32,034 nt of DNA from Nocardioides sp. (GTDB lineage Bacteria > Actinomycetota > Actinomycetes > Propionibacteriales > Nocardioidaceae), in assembly GCA_030698375.1 (NCBI GenBank), contig JAUYLL010000076.1, positions 1 through 32,034 of the forward strand, read 5' to 3'. How positions within the stretch are numbered: the stretch's first letter is position 1; every line of letters begins with the position of its first letter. Positions 8,800 through 16,212 of this stretch are shown here, one piece after another. A program made the translations under genes and the position numbers. The notes beneath the pieces are model-generated. The model was not told the origin of the DNA. It searched no databases and saw nothing but the letters and a program-made list of their open reading frames with translations.

Positions 8800-10221
8800 A
8801 TGAGCGAGAGCGGCAAGGGCACCCCCAGACCCAGCCAGGTGACCCTGGCGGGGTGGGTGACGGTGTCCGCGTCGATCTTCCTCGTCATCGCCCTGTTCGA
8901 GTCCGTGTCGGGCCTGCAGACGCTGGAGGTCCGCGAGGGCGTCGAGGACTTCCTCGCCGAGCCTCCCGGCAGCGGCCTGGGCCTCGACGTCCCCGGCGCC
9001 CTGCAGGTGATGCGGGTCGTGATGCTCGTGGCGGGCGCCTGCGCGGCGGCGACGGGGGTGCTCGGTGTCTACGTGCTGCGCCGCGACCGGACCGCACGGG
9101 TGGTGCTCACCGTGCTCGCCGCAGTCCTCTTCCTCACCGCGCCGCTCGCCGGCGGCTTCCTCGCCATGATGGTGGCGGTCTCCGCAGTGCTGCTCTGGTC
9201 GCGCCCGGCCAACGACTGGTTCGCCGGCCGCCCGCCGCGCCAGGACCCCCACGCCCGCGATACCGCAGCAGCGATGTCCTCCTCGCACCGGAAGGGTGTC
9301 GTGATGACCGAGAACCCTCCCGGCCCCGAGCGGGACCGACCCGACGGTGGTGAGGGGCGACCTGCGCCGTACGTCCCCGGCGCCCAGGGTGGCGCCACCC
9401 CGCCGCCGACCGACGACCTCTCCGGCACCGGCTGGTCCGACCAGGCGCCCACCCAGCCGTGGGGCGGCGCCGAGCAGGACCAGCCCGACCAGCCGACCCC
9501 GTCTCAGCCGCCTCAGCCGACCCCGCCCCAGCCGGCGTACGGCGCCCCGGCCTACCCCGCGCAGGACCAGTCCGAGAAGGGGTACGCCCCGCACGGTGGC
9601 CCGGTGTGGGCTGGCGGCCCGGGCAGCCCCGGCGGTCCCGGTGCTCCGGGCAGGCGGCCGGGCACGGTGACCGCCGCGGCCTGGATCACCTGGGTCTCCA
9701 GCGGGCTCACGGCCCTGGTGATGGCACTGCTCACGGCGATGTTCCTGGCGGCCGGTGACGAGATCCTCAGCGAGATGCGGGCGACCGCGGAGTACGCCGA
9801 GATCGAGCGCGAGCTCGGCTCGGTCGGCATGGCCCCCGAGCAGCTCGTGGACGCGCTGTGGATCTTCGGCCTGGTCGGCCTGCTGTGGAGCGTCGCGGCG
9901 TTCGTGCTCGCGGTCTTCGCCTACCGGCGCAAGAACTGGGCGCGGATCATCCTCGTGGTCTCGGCGAGCGTGGTCGCGCTGTTCTCGTTGATGACGATCT
10001 TCAGCGGCATCAGCGCCGTCCCGCTGCTGGCGGCGGGCGCCACGATCGTCCTGCTCTTCGTCGGTGGCGCCAACGACTGGTACGCCGGCCGCACCCCGGG
10101 CGGACCGGCAGGCGGTCCCGGTGGCCCTCCCCCGGGGCAGTACCCCGGCCAGTACCCGGGCCAGGGGCAGTACCCCGGGCAGGGCCAGCAGGACCAGGGC
10201 GGCCCGCCGCGCCCCTGGTGA
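8800..10221 (+). CDS. Duplicated four-helix membrane protein with a Pro/Gly-rich linker (probable in-frame gene fusion)
   Basis: A 473-residue open frame 12 nt after clpB. It contains two related membrane modules: residues about 15-145 and about 290-432, each starting with a TAAAWIT/TLAGWVT-type helix and ending with the same signature, ANDWFAGR (137-144) and ANDWYAGR (424-431). Between them lies a hydrophilic Pro/Gln/Gly-rich linker typical of the cytoplasmic N-terminus of small actinobacterial membrane proteins. The C-terminus carries GQYPGQ-type repeats. An in-frame ATG at 9304 with a strong GGAAGGG ribosome site begins MTENPPGPERD, exactly how a free-standing family member would begin. 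So either one fused protein or two products (8800-10221 and 9304-10221) are made. Function unknown. Confidence 0.8.
   Translation: MSESGKGTPRPSQVTLAGWVTVSASIFLVIALFESVSGLQTLEVREGVEDFLAEPPGSGLGLDVPGALQVMRVVMLVAGACAAATGVLGVYVLRRDRTARVVLTVLAAVLFLTAPLAGGFLAMMVAVSAVLLWSRPANDWFAGRPPRQDPHARDTAAAMSSSHRKGVVMTENPPGPERDRPDGGEGRPAPYVPGAQGGATPPPTDDLSGTGWSDQAPTQPWGGAEQDQPDQPTPSQPPQPTPPQPAYGAPAYPAQDQSEKGYAPHGGPVWAGGPGSPGGPGAPGRRPGTVTAAAWITWVSSGLTALVMALLTAMFLAAGDEILSEMRATAEYAEIERELGSVGMAPEQLVDALWIFGLVGLLWSVAAFVLAVFAYRRKNWARIILVVSASVVALFSLMTIFSGISAVPLLAAGATIVLLFVGGANDWYAGRTPGGPAGGPGGPPPGQYPGQYPGQGQYPGQGQQDQGGPPRPW
9290..9306 (+). promoter_or_regulatory. Internal ribosome site and start codon inside the duplicated membrane protein
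   Basis: GGAAGGG (9290-9296) sits 7 nt before ATG 9304, in the same frame as the gene that starts at 8800. It is a better Shine-Dalgarno site than the one in front of 8800. The product from here would be 305 residues and would contain only the second membrane module with its Pro-rich leader. Confidence 0.5.
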
Positions 10222-10230
10222 TCTGCCCGC

Positions 10231-11418
10231 TCAGGCGTGCAGGTCGGCGGCGAGGAGCTTCTCGAGGCCGGCGTCGATGACGTCACCGTCCTTGCAGAAC
10301 GCCCAGCGCACCAGGTGCCGGCCCTCGTGGAGGTCGTCGTAGAAGACCTGCGCGGGGATCGCCACCACCCCGGCCCGCTCGGGCAGGGCCTCGCAGAACG
10401 CCAGGGAGTCCTGGTGGCCGTAGCGGCGCACGTCGGTGAGCACGAAGTAGGTGCCCTCGGGCCGGTAGACGTCCACGTCCAGCTCGCCGAGGCCGGCGCA
10501 GAGCCGGTTCCGCTTCTCCTGCAGCTCGGCGGCGAGGGCGGCGACGAAGTCCTGTTGGGTGGAGAGCGCGTGGGCGACTGCTGGCTGGAGGGGAGCGCCG
10601 GAGCTGAACGACATCCACTGCTTGGCGCCCTCGAGGGCCTGCACCAGCTCGGCGGGCCCGGTCGCCCAGCCGACCTTCCAGCCGGTGAAGGAGAACGTCT
10701 TTCCCGCGCTGGAGAGGGTCAGCGTGCGCTCGGCCATCCCCGGGAGCGTGGCCAGCGGCACGTGGACACGGTCGTCGAAGACGAGGTGCTCGTAGACCTC
10801 GTCGGTGACGACGACCAGGTCGTGCTCGATCGCCACCGCCGCGACGGCCTCCAGCTCCTCACGGTCGAGGACTCGGCCGGTGGGGTTGTGGGGGGTGTTG
10901 AGCAGCAGGACCCGGGCCCGCTCGCTGACCGCGGCCGCCAGCGCCTCCCGCTCGAGGCGGAAGTCCGGTGCGCGGAGGGTGACGGGACGGCGTACGGCGC
11001 CGGCCATCTGGATCATCGCGGTGTAGGAGTCGTAGTAGGGCTCGAGCACGACCACCTCGTCACCGGGGTCCACCAGGCCGAGCAGCGCCGCGGCGATCCC
11101 CTCGGTCGCGCCGGTGCTCACGGTCACCTCGCTCGCGGGGTCCCAGGCCAGGCCGTAGTGGGCCTCCTGATGGGCGACGATCGCCTCGCGGAGCTCGGGG
11201 ACGCCGGAGCCGGGGGCGTACTGGTTGCGGCCGCCGCGCAGCGCGTCGACGGCGGCCTCGACCACCGACGGCGGACCGTCGGCGTCCGGGAAGCCCTGGC
11301 CGAGGTTGACCGAACCGGTGCGGACCGCGAGGGCGGACATCTCGGTGAAGATCGTCGGCCGGATCCCGCCCAGGCGGGCGGCGGCGCGAGGACGAGGGTG
11401 GCTCCCAGGGGTGCTCAT
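10231..11418 (-). CDS. dapC: PLP-dependent aminotransferase, DapC-like (N-succinyldiaminopimelate aminotransferase)
   Basis: A 395-residue fold-type I (class I/II) aminotransferase. The start ATG 11418 gives MSTPGSHPRPRAAARLGG, then IRPTIFTEMSALAVRTGSVN. Seen: NLGQGFPDADGPP substrate loop, NQYAPGSGVPELREAI, NTPHNPTGR, TDEVYEHLVFDD, and SSAGKTFSFTGWKVGW with Schiff-base K240. The text is close to what I remember of M. tuberculosis DapC (Rv0858c), which transaminates N-succinyl-L,L-diaminopimelate in lysine/peptidoglycan synthesis. Related kynurenine/methionine aminotransferases (YbdL, KAT) share these motifs, so substrate is not certain. It converges with the membrane protein (9-nt gap) and diverges from pyrE. 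TAGGGT (11432-11427) lies 8 nt before the start, with GGAGGAC between. Confidence 0.85.
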   Translation of the reverse strand: MSTPGSHPRPRAAARLGGIRPTIFTEMSALAVRTGSVNLGQGFPDADGPPSVVEAAVDALRGGRNQYAPGSGVPELREAIVAHQEAHYGLAWDPASEVTVSTGATEGIAAALLGLVDPGDEVVVLEPYYDSYTAMIQMAGAVRRPVTLRAPDFRLEREALAAAVSERARVLLLNTPHNPTGRVLDREELEAVAAVAIEHDLVVVTDEVYEHLVFDDRVHVPLATLPGMAERTLTLSSAGKTFSFTGWKVGWATGPAELVQALEGAKQWMSFSSGAPLQPAVAHALSTQQDFVAALAAELQEKRNRLCAGLGELDVDVYRPEGTYFVLTDVRRYGHQDSLAFCEALPERAGVVAIPAQVFYDDLHEGRHLVRWAFCKDGDVIDAGLEKLLAADLHA

Positions 11419-11426
11419 GTCCTCCG

Positions 11427-11447
11427 ACCCTACGGCCGCCCTACGCT
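11427..11447. promoter_or_regulatory. Back-to-back -10 boxes of dapC (-) and pyrE (+)
   Basis: On the minus strand TAGGGT runs 11432-11427, 8 nt before the dapC-like ATG at 11418. On the plus strand TACGCT is 11442-11447, 7 nt before pyrE ATG 11455. Only 9 bp separate the two boxes and 36 bp separate the two start codons. Each polymerase footprint would cover the other start site, so the two promoters are probably mutually exclusive. No convincing -35 boxes are seen. Confidence 0.5.
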
Positions 11448-11454
11448 TGCGGCC

Positions 11455-12000
11455 ATGAGCGACCGCGCAGCCCTCGTTGACCAGATCGTCCGCAAGGCCG
11501 TCGTGCACGGCCGGGTCACCCTGTCCTCGGGCAAGGAGGCCGACTACTACGTCGACCTGCGCCGGGTCACCCTCGACGCGGAGGCGGCACCCCTGATCGG
11601 CCGGGTGATGCTCGAGCTCACCGCCGACCTCGAGTTCGACACGGTCGGTGGTCTCACGCTGGGGGCCGACCCGGTCGCCACCGCGATGCTGCACGCCGCC
11701 GCGGCCCAGGGGCGGCGGCTGGACGCGTTCGTCGTCCGCAAGGCCGAGAAGGCGCACGGCCTCCAGCGCAGGATCGAGGGACCCGACGTTGCCGGGCGGC
11801 GGGTGCTCGCCGTGGAGGACACTTCCACGACCGGAGGCTCGGTCCTCACCGCGGTCGAGGCGCTGCGCGAGGCGGGCGCCGAGGTCGTCGGTGTCGCCGT
11901 CATCGTCGACCGGGGCACGGGAGCCCGCGAGCGCGTCGAGGCCGAGGGCTTCCGCTACCTGGCGGCGTACGGGCTCGAGGACCTGGGCCTGTCGGAGTGA
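11455..12000 (+). CDS. pyrE: Orotate phosphoribosyltransferase
   Basis: Transfers ribose-phosphate from PRPP to orotate, giving OMP, the penultimate step of UMP synthesis. The 181-residue length fits the family. Seen: GRVTLSSGKEADYYVDLRRV, the orotate-binding start; GGLTLGADPVATAM; FVVRKAEKAHGLQRRIEG, with the flexible-loop K/H residues; and the PRPP signature VLAVEDTSTTGGS (117-129). The start ATG 11455 is 7 nt after a TACGCT -10 box, so the mRNA may be leaderless. The stop TGA overlaps GTG of the DUF368 gene (GTGA), so three genes to the SpoU methyltransferase form one translationally coupled unit. pyrE close to clpB and a SpoU gene is also seen in mycobacteria. Confidence 0.95.
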   Translation: MSDRAALVDQIVRKAVVHGRVTLSSGKEADYYVDLRRVTLDAEAAPLIGRVMLELTADLEFDTVGGLTLGADPVATAMLHAAAAQGRRLDAFVVRKAEKAHGLQRRIEGPDVAGRRVLAVEDTSTTGGSVLTAVEALREAGAEVVGVAVIVDRGTGARERVEAEGFRYLAAYGLEDLGLSE

Positions 12001-13022
12001 GCAGCGCCCGTCCGGAGCCGGCGGCGATCCGGCGGCGACCGCCGTGGCGCGGCGTGCTCGACCTCGTCCGCGGCTTCCTCATCGGGATGGCCGAGCTGGT
12101 GCCGGGCGTCTCCGGCGGCACCGTCGCCCTGGTGACCGGTGTCTACGACGAGCTGATCGACTCCGCCTCCCATGTCCTGGCCGCCGGGCGCGCCCTGGTC
12201 CGGGGGCCGGACCGCTGGTCGCGGGCCCGCGCCGAGCTGGCCCGCACCGACTGGTGGCTGCTGGGTCCGCTGCTGGTCGGCATGGCCGCGGCGGTGCTGA
12301 CCATGGCCGGCGTGATGGGGGCGTTCGTGGCCGACAGCCCCGAGCTGTCCCGGGGCCTGTTCCTCGGCCTGGTGGCCGCCAGCGTGGCCGTGCCGCTCCT
12401 CCTGCTCCCCCCGAGGACGCGTGATCGGAGCCCGCTGGTCGACGGGCTGTGGCTCGTCGGTGCGGCGGTCGTGGCCTTCCTCCTGACCGGCCTGGCCGGG
12501 GGGCGGGTGGTGGAGGACCCGGCGCTGGTGTGGGTTTTCCTCGCCGCGTCGGTCGCCATCTGTGCACTCGTGGTGCCCGGGGTCTCCGGCTCGTTCTTCC
12601 TCCTCGCGGTGGGGCTCTACGCCCCGACGCTCGCCGCGGTCGACGAGCGCGACCTCGCCTACGTCGCGGTCTTCGCGCTCGGCGCGGTCGTCGGCCTCGG
12701 GTCCTTCGTCCAGCTGCTGCACCACCTGCTGCACCACCGCCGCCGTACGACGCTCCTGGTTATGGCCGGGCTCATGGTCGGGTCGCTGCGGGCGCTGTGG
12801 CCCTGGCAGGGCGGCCAGGCCGTCGTGGACGGCGAGGCGAAGGGGACCGGAGCGCTCGTCGCGCCCTACGACCCGGTCGCCGGACCGGTCCTTCTCGCGC
12901 TCCTCGGGGCCGTGGTCGTGGGCGTCCTGGTGCTCGTCGAGCGGCGGGCGATACGGCGTGAGTTCGACGACGTCGGGGACACCTCTGGTGACGCGGCGGG
13001 CACCCCGCCGTCCCGGCCGTGA
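11997..13022 (+). CDS. DUF368 membrane protein, PopT-type polyprenyl-phosphate translocase candidate
   Basis: A 341-residue multi-pass protein with the DUF368 hallmark, a repeated VPGVSG motif in two halves: ELVPGVSGGTVALVTG (from V35) and LVVPGVSGSFFLLAVG (from V193). This inverted-repeat arrangement suggests re-entrant helices facing each other. DUF368 proteins (PopT) were reported in 2022 with DedA proteins as carriers that return undecaprenyl phosphate across the membrane for reuse in cell-wall synthesis; assignment here is by family only. The C-terminal half has about five further helices and ends in a short charged tail. GTG 11997 overlaps the pyrE stop and its TGA overlaps GTG of the next gene, so expression is tied to pyrE. 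Confidence 0.88.
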   Translation: MSSARPEPAAIRRRPPWRGVLDLVRGFLIGMAELVPGVSGGTVALVTGVYDELIDSASHVLAAGRALVRGPDRWSRARAELARTDWWLLGPLLVGMAAAVLTMAGVMGAFVADSPELSRGLFLGLVAASVAVPLLLLPPRTRDRSPLVDGLWLVGAAVVAFLLTGLAGGRVVEDPALVWVFLAASVAICALVVPGVSGSFFLLAVGLYAPTLAAVDERDLAYVAVFALGAVVGLGSFVQLLHHLLHHRRRTTLLVMAGLMVGSLRALWPWQGGQAVVDGEAKGTGALVAPYDPVAGPVLLALLGAVVVGVLVLVERRAIRREFDDVGDTSGDAAGTPPSRP

Positions 13023-13714
13023 GCGACCCGGACGGCGAGCAGCGCGCGCCGTACGACCCGATGCCACACGGCCCCGAGGAGGTCGGGGTGGGCCCGTGGC
13101 CCGGGGGACATGAGGCCTGGCCCGCGGGTGACCAGTGGGACCCCGCGCTGCTCGAGCACGGCGACCGGCGCAACGTGGTCGACCGCTACCGCTACTGGAC
13201 GATGGCCGCGATCGTCGCCGACCTCGACACCCGCCGGCACGCCTTCCACGTCGCGATCGAGAACTGGCAGCACGACTTCAACATCGGCACCATCGTGCGC
13301 ACGGCGAACGCCTTCCTCGCCGCGGAGGTGCACATCGTCGGGAACCGCCGGTGGAACCGGCGCGGCGCGATGGTCACCGACCGCTACCAGCACGTGCGCC
13401 ACCACGCGGACGTGCCGGCGCTCGCGGCGTACCTCGCCGACCACCCCGCCGGGCCGGTGACGCTGCTGGGGATCGACAACCTGCCCGGGGCGGAGCCGCT
13501 CGAGGCGACCGCGCTCCCGCGCTCGGCCTGCCTGCTGTTCGGGCAGGAGGGCCCGGGGCTCTCGGAGCAGGCGCGGGCGGTCTGCGACGGCACGCTGTCG
13601 ATCGCGCAGTTCGGCTCGACCCGATCGATCAACGCCAGCGCGGCCGCCGCGATCGCGATGCACACCTGGGTCCGGCAGCACGCCGACCCGACCGGAGCGG
13701 GCGGCCGCGGCTGA
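13019..13714 (+). CDS. SpoU/TrmH-family RNA 2'-O-methyltransferase
   Basis: A 231-residue SPOUT-fold methyltransferase with all three SpoU motifs: NIGTIVRTANAF (N88 onward), LLFGQEGPGLSE (F174 onward) and SINASAAAAIAMH (N205 region), which build the knotted SAM site and RNA-binding surface. An acidic, Pro/Gly-rich leader of about 60 residues precedes the core. The RNA target (tRNA G18 or rRNA) cannot be read from the sequence; M. tuberculosis Rv0380c is the positional counterpart from memory. GTG 13019 overlaps the DUF368 stop. The operon ends with a strong intrinsic terminator at 13778-13823. There is no frame damage. Confidence 0.9.
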   Translation: MSDPDGEQRAPYDPMPHGPEEVGVGPWPGGHEAWPAGDQWDPALLEHGDRRNVVDRYRYWTMAAIVADLDTRRHAFHVAIENWQHDFNIGTIVRTANAFLAAEVHIVGNRRWNRRGAMVTDRYQHVRHHADVPALAAYLADHPAGPVTLLGIDNLPGAEPLEATALPRSACLLFGQEGPGLSEQARAVCDGTLSIAQFGSTRSINASAAAAIAMHTWVRQHADPTGAGGRG

Positions 13715-13777
13715 CGGTTTGTCCCGATCCGGGAGTTCGTGCGTCCGATTTTGCGCCCATGGGGGATCATGGAAGCA

Positions 13778-13823
13778 GCGCGCCGGGGTGGTGGAGGGCC
13801 ACCCCGGCGCGCCTGTCTTTTTT
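13778..13823 (+). terminator. Intrinsic terminator of the pyrE-DUF368-SpoU operon
   Basis: A perfect 14-bp GC stem (13778-13791 with 13799-13812), 7-nt loop, then CTGTC and six T (13818-13823). It lies between convergent genes. Reading leftward there is no T-run, so it mainly stops rightward transcription. Confidence 0.92.
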
Positions 13824-13837
13824 CCGCCTCCCGTCGC

Positions 13838-16003
13838 TCAGCGGCGGGCGCGGCAGCCCTTCAGGCGCAGCGTCTTGACCTGGCCGCGCTTGATGAAGAC
13901 CTTGCCCTTCGCGAGCACCGTGCCGCCGCGCGAGCAGGTCAGCGTGTAGCGCTCGCGTCCGCCACCGACGGTGACCTTCCGGCCGTCGAAGAGCGAGGCA
14001 GTCAGCTCGTAGGAGGGCGAGACCGACGCGTAGTTCACGACCCGGAGCACGTAGGTCCCGGCGGCGGCGTCGAAGACGCTGACCTCCTCCTTCAGGCCCG
14101 GCAGGTTGCCCGAGGACCCGACCATCTCGAGGGAGCCGTCGGCCTTCTTGCGGTAGACCTCGAGGTCGAGGTCGTCCGGGGTGGGCCAGGTGAGCCCGAC
14201 CTTGAGCACACTGGCCGTCCTCGGCACGACGAACTCGTGGTCACTGCTCTGCGTCGGCATCGCCGTGCCCTCGAAGCGCTGCGAGTGGAACGGCTCGTCC
14301 ACGGTCTCGGTGTAGGTGCGGGGCTTGACGACCGGACGGGTCGAGGGGTTGACCACCCAGCGGAACCGGCCGTTCCTGCCGACCCGGATCTTCGAGGAGA
14401 CGGAGTCGGCGTACGTGCTCTCCCACGTCGGGGTCTTGAAGGACTTCGAGAGCCGCAGCACCGTGCCCTTGCGGGTGCGGCCCTCCAGCACCCCGTGGTA
14501 GCGGGTGTCGGAGGCGTGCGCGAGTGCGTTGAGGTACGCCGCCCGGAGCCCCTTGCCGGCGTACTTCTCGGTGCCGACGTACTGGCCGACGACGTCCTCG
14601 AAGGGCGGGTGGAACTCGTCCGGCCCGATCTCGAAGGTGTAGCCGTAGCCGCCGGTGGCGTTGTAGGACCAGTCCTCGGTCGTGCCGGTGGTGTCGTAGA
14701 GCTCCCAGCCGTGCTGGTTGGTGTAGCCGGTGGCCGCGGACATCTTGGCGCCGAGCCGCTTCAGGCCGGCCTCGTCGGGGGAGTCCCCGACCGGGATCCC
14801 GTCGTGGTCGTGCGTCGTCGGGTTCACGCCGTTCGGGCGCAGGATCATGTCGCCGAAGGTGTGGTTGCTGATGAGCATCGTGGTCTGCCGGCTGGCGACG
14901 AGGTCGCGGATGTTGAGCGTCTCGGGCTCGGAGAAGGGGGCCGCCCCGCGGTAGACCGGGCTGAGCTGGCCGATGAGCGCCAGCGGGTCGTTCGGGTCGG
15001 CGCTGTCACCGAGACTGCCTGCCGTGCCGGGGCCGCCCCAGAAGCCGGCGTAGTTGCGGTTCAGGTCGACACCCGCGCCGTACCCGCCGGGGCTGGAGAG
15101 GGTGGCGCGGCAGCCGCCCTCGGGGAGCGACTCGCCGTCGACGACACGGCAGTTCTTGCGCTTGTAGGCCTGGCCCGGGGTGCCGAGGATGACGCCGGTG
15201 CCGACCAGGCCGGTCGGGTCCTCGTCGGGCTGGAGGACGTTGAGGTCGACGAGCCCGCCGTCGGTGCGCGAGAGGTCGAAGCCGTCGGGGTTCACCACCG
15301 GCACCACGACCACGCGCGCGCGGTTGAGGAGACGGGTGACTCGACGCTTCTTGCCGTAGTTCTTGGCGATGTCGAGGGCGAACTCCATCGCGTGCTCGCC
15401 CGAGGGCCACTCGCGCGCGTGGTGCAGGCCCATCAGCAGGAAGGTCGGGGTGCTCGTCGTCGCCTTCTTCACCCCGCGGCCGATCTCGACGGCCTTCACC
15501 GGGCGGCCCTCGACGGAGGGTCGCTTCAGGGTGAACGAGCGGACCAGCTTCGGGTGGCGCTTGGCCAGCGCGGCCATGTCGGCCTCGTAGTCGGCCAGGG
15601 TCCGGTAGGAGTTGCGACCCGACGGGAGCGCGGTGCGCGGGTTGGCCTTGGCGAACGCCTCGTCCTGGGCACGGATCTGGGCCAGCCGCTTGCCGAGGTC
15701 GGGGATCCGGACCTCGTAGTCGAATCCGGCATCCTCGAGGACCCGGCGCTCCGCCGCGGTGTGCAGCACCACCTCGACGTAGTCGTGACCGGCGTGCTCG
15801 GTCACGTCCAGGCCGAGGGCCACCACCTTGTCGCGCGCCGCCCGCGAGTCGGCGTGGACGGTGATCAGCTGGGGGGCGAAGTCCTCGGTCAGCGCAGGGG
15901 CGCTGCCGGCGGTGGTCGGCGCGAGGACGGCGGTGCCGCCCAGCACGAGGCCGGCGAGGGAGCCGGCGAGAGCGAGACGGGTGGAGACGGTACGACGCTT
16001 CAT
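13838..16003 (-). CDS. Secreted zinc carboxypeptidase, M14 family
   Basis: A 721-residue exported peptidase. Residues 1-36 are a signal peptide (MKRRTVSTRLALAGSLAGLV..., cleavage likely after the Ala/Thr-rich stretch near TTAGSAPA), then a propeptide-like region. The M14 catalytic domain begins around SYRTLADYEADM. Seen: MGLHHAREWPSGE (zinc H195 and E198), PVVNPDGFD, GVDLNRNYAGFWGG (substrate Asn/Arg), SNHTFGDMI (third zinc ligand) and YTFEIGPDEFHPPF (catalytic Glu). C-terminal to it is a beta-rich PPC-like region (VGLTWPTPDDLDLEVYRK..., GTYVLRVVNYA) that probably binds the cell surface or substrate. It resembles Streptomyces/Thermoactinomyces carboxypeptidase T. ATG 16003 has AGGAG 6 nt upstream. 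It stands alone between convergent and divergent neighbours and supplies extracellular amino acids. Confidence 0.93.
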   Translation of the reverse strand: MKRRTVSTRLALAGSLAGLVLGGTAVLAPTTAGSAPALTEDFAPQLITVHADSRAARDKVVALGLDVTEHAGHDYVEVVLHTAAERRVLEDAGFDYEVRIPDLGKRLAQIRAQDEAFAKANPRTALPSGRNSYRTLADYEADMAALAKRHPKLVRSFTLKRPSVEGRPVKAVEIGRGVKKATTSTPTFLLMGLHHAREWPSGEHAMEFALDIAKNYGKKRRVTRLLNRARVVVVPVVNPDGFDLSRTDGGLVDLNVLQPDEDPTGLVGTGVILGTPGQAYKRKNCRVVDGESLPEGGCRATLSSPGGYGAGVDLNRNYAGFWGGPGTAGSLGDSADPNDPLALIGQLSPVYRGAAPFSEPETLNIRDLVASRQTTMLISNHTFGDMILRPNGVNPTTHDHDGIPVGDSPDEAGLKRLGAKMSAATGYTNQHGWELYDTTGTTEDWSYNATGGYGYTFEIGPDEFHPPFEDVVGQYVGTEKYAGKGLRAAYLNALAHASDTRYHGVLEGRTRKGTVLRLSKSFKTPTWESTYADSVSSKIRVGRNGRFRWVVNPSTRPVVKPRTYTETVDEPFHSQRFEGTAMPTQSSDHEFVVPRTASVLKVGLTWPTPDDLDLEVYRKKADGSLEMVGSSGNLPGLKEEVSVFDAAAGTYVLRVVNYASVSPSYELTASLFDGRKVTVGGGRERYTLTCSRGGTVLAKGKVFIKRGQVKTLRLKGCRARR

Positions 16004-16080
16004 GCAGGACTCCTGGCGGACACGGACGCGATGCCCTCCTAACTGCGCAGACACCCCCGGGGCTACGGGCAGCTGCCGAC

Positions 16081-16128
16081 GGGTCCCGCGACGGGTCCCG
16101 CGGCGGGTCCCGCGGCGGGTCCCGCGGT
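16081..16128. repeat. Four tandem copies of a 12-bp unit GGGTCCCGCGGC
   Basis: Copies at 16081, 16093, 16105 and 16117; the middle two are identical and the outer two differ only in the last two bases. They lie in the 209-bp divergent gap between the carboxypeptidase and fba, upstream of the fba -10 region. Each unit is nearly self-complementary (GGGTCCC, CCGCGG), so it could be an operator array or a slippage-prone minisatellite. Confidence 0.85.
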
Positions 16129-16168
16129 GGGGACCGGACGTGCCCGCCCCGCCTCACGCCGCACGGCC

Positions 16169-16206
16169 TAGAGTGAGCGCGACCGGCCGCCGTACCGCAC
16201 GAGGAG
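16169..16206 (+). promoter_or_regulatory. Putative fba -10 box and ribosome site
   Basis: TAGAGT at 16169-16174 fits TANNNT and would start transcription near 16181, leaving a leader of about 30 nt with GAGGAG (16201-16206) 6 nt before ATG 16213. No clear -35 box is seen; the tandem repeat ends 40 bp upstream. Confidence 0.4.
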
Positions 16207-16212
16207 CCCCCG

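Noticed and set aside
13739..16042. 767-codon plus-strand frame opposite the carboxypeptidase
   Set aside because: Mirror of the M14 gene, which has a signal peptide, complete zinc motifs and a ribosome site; the plus frame has none.
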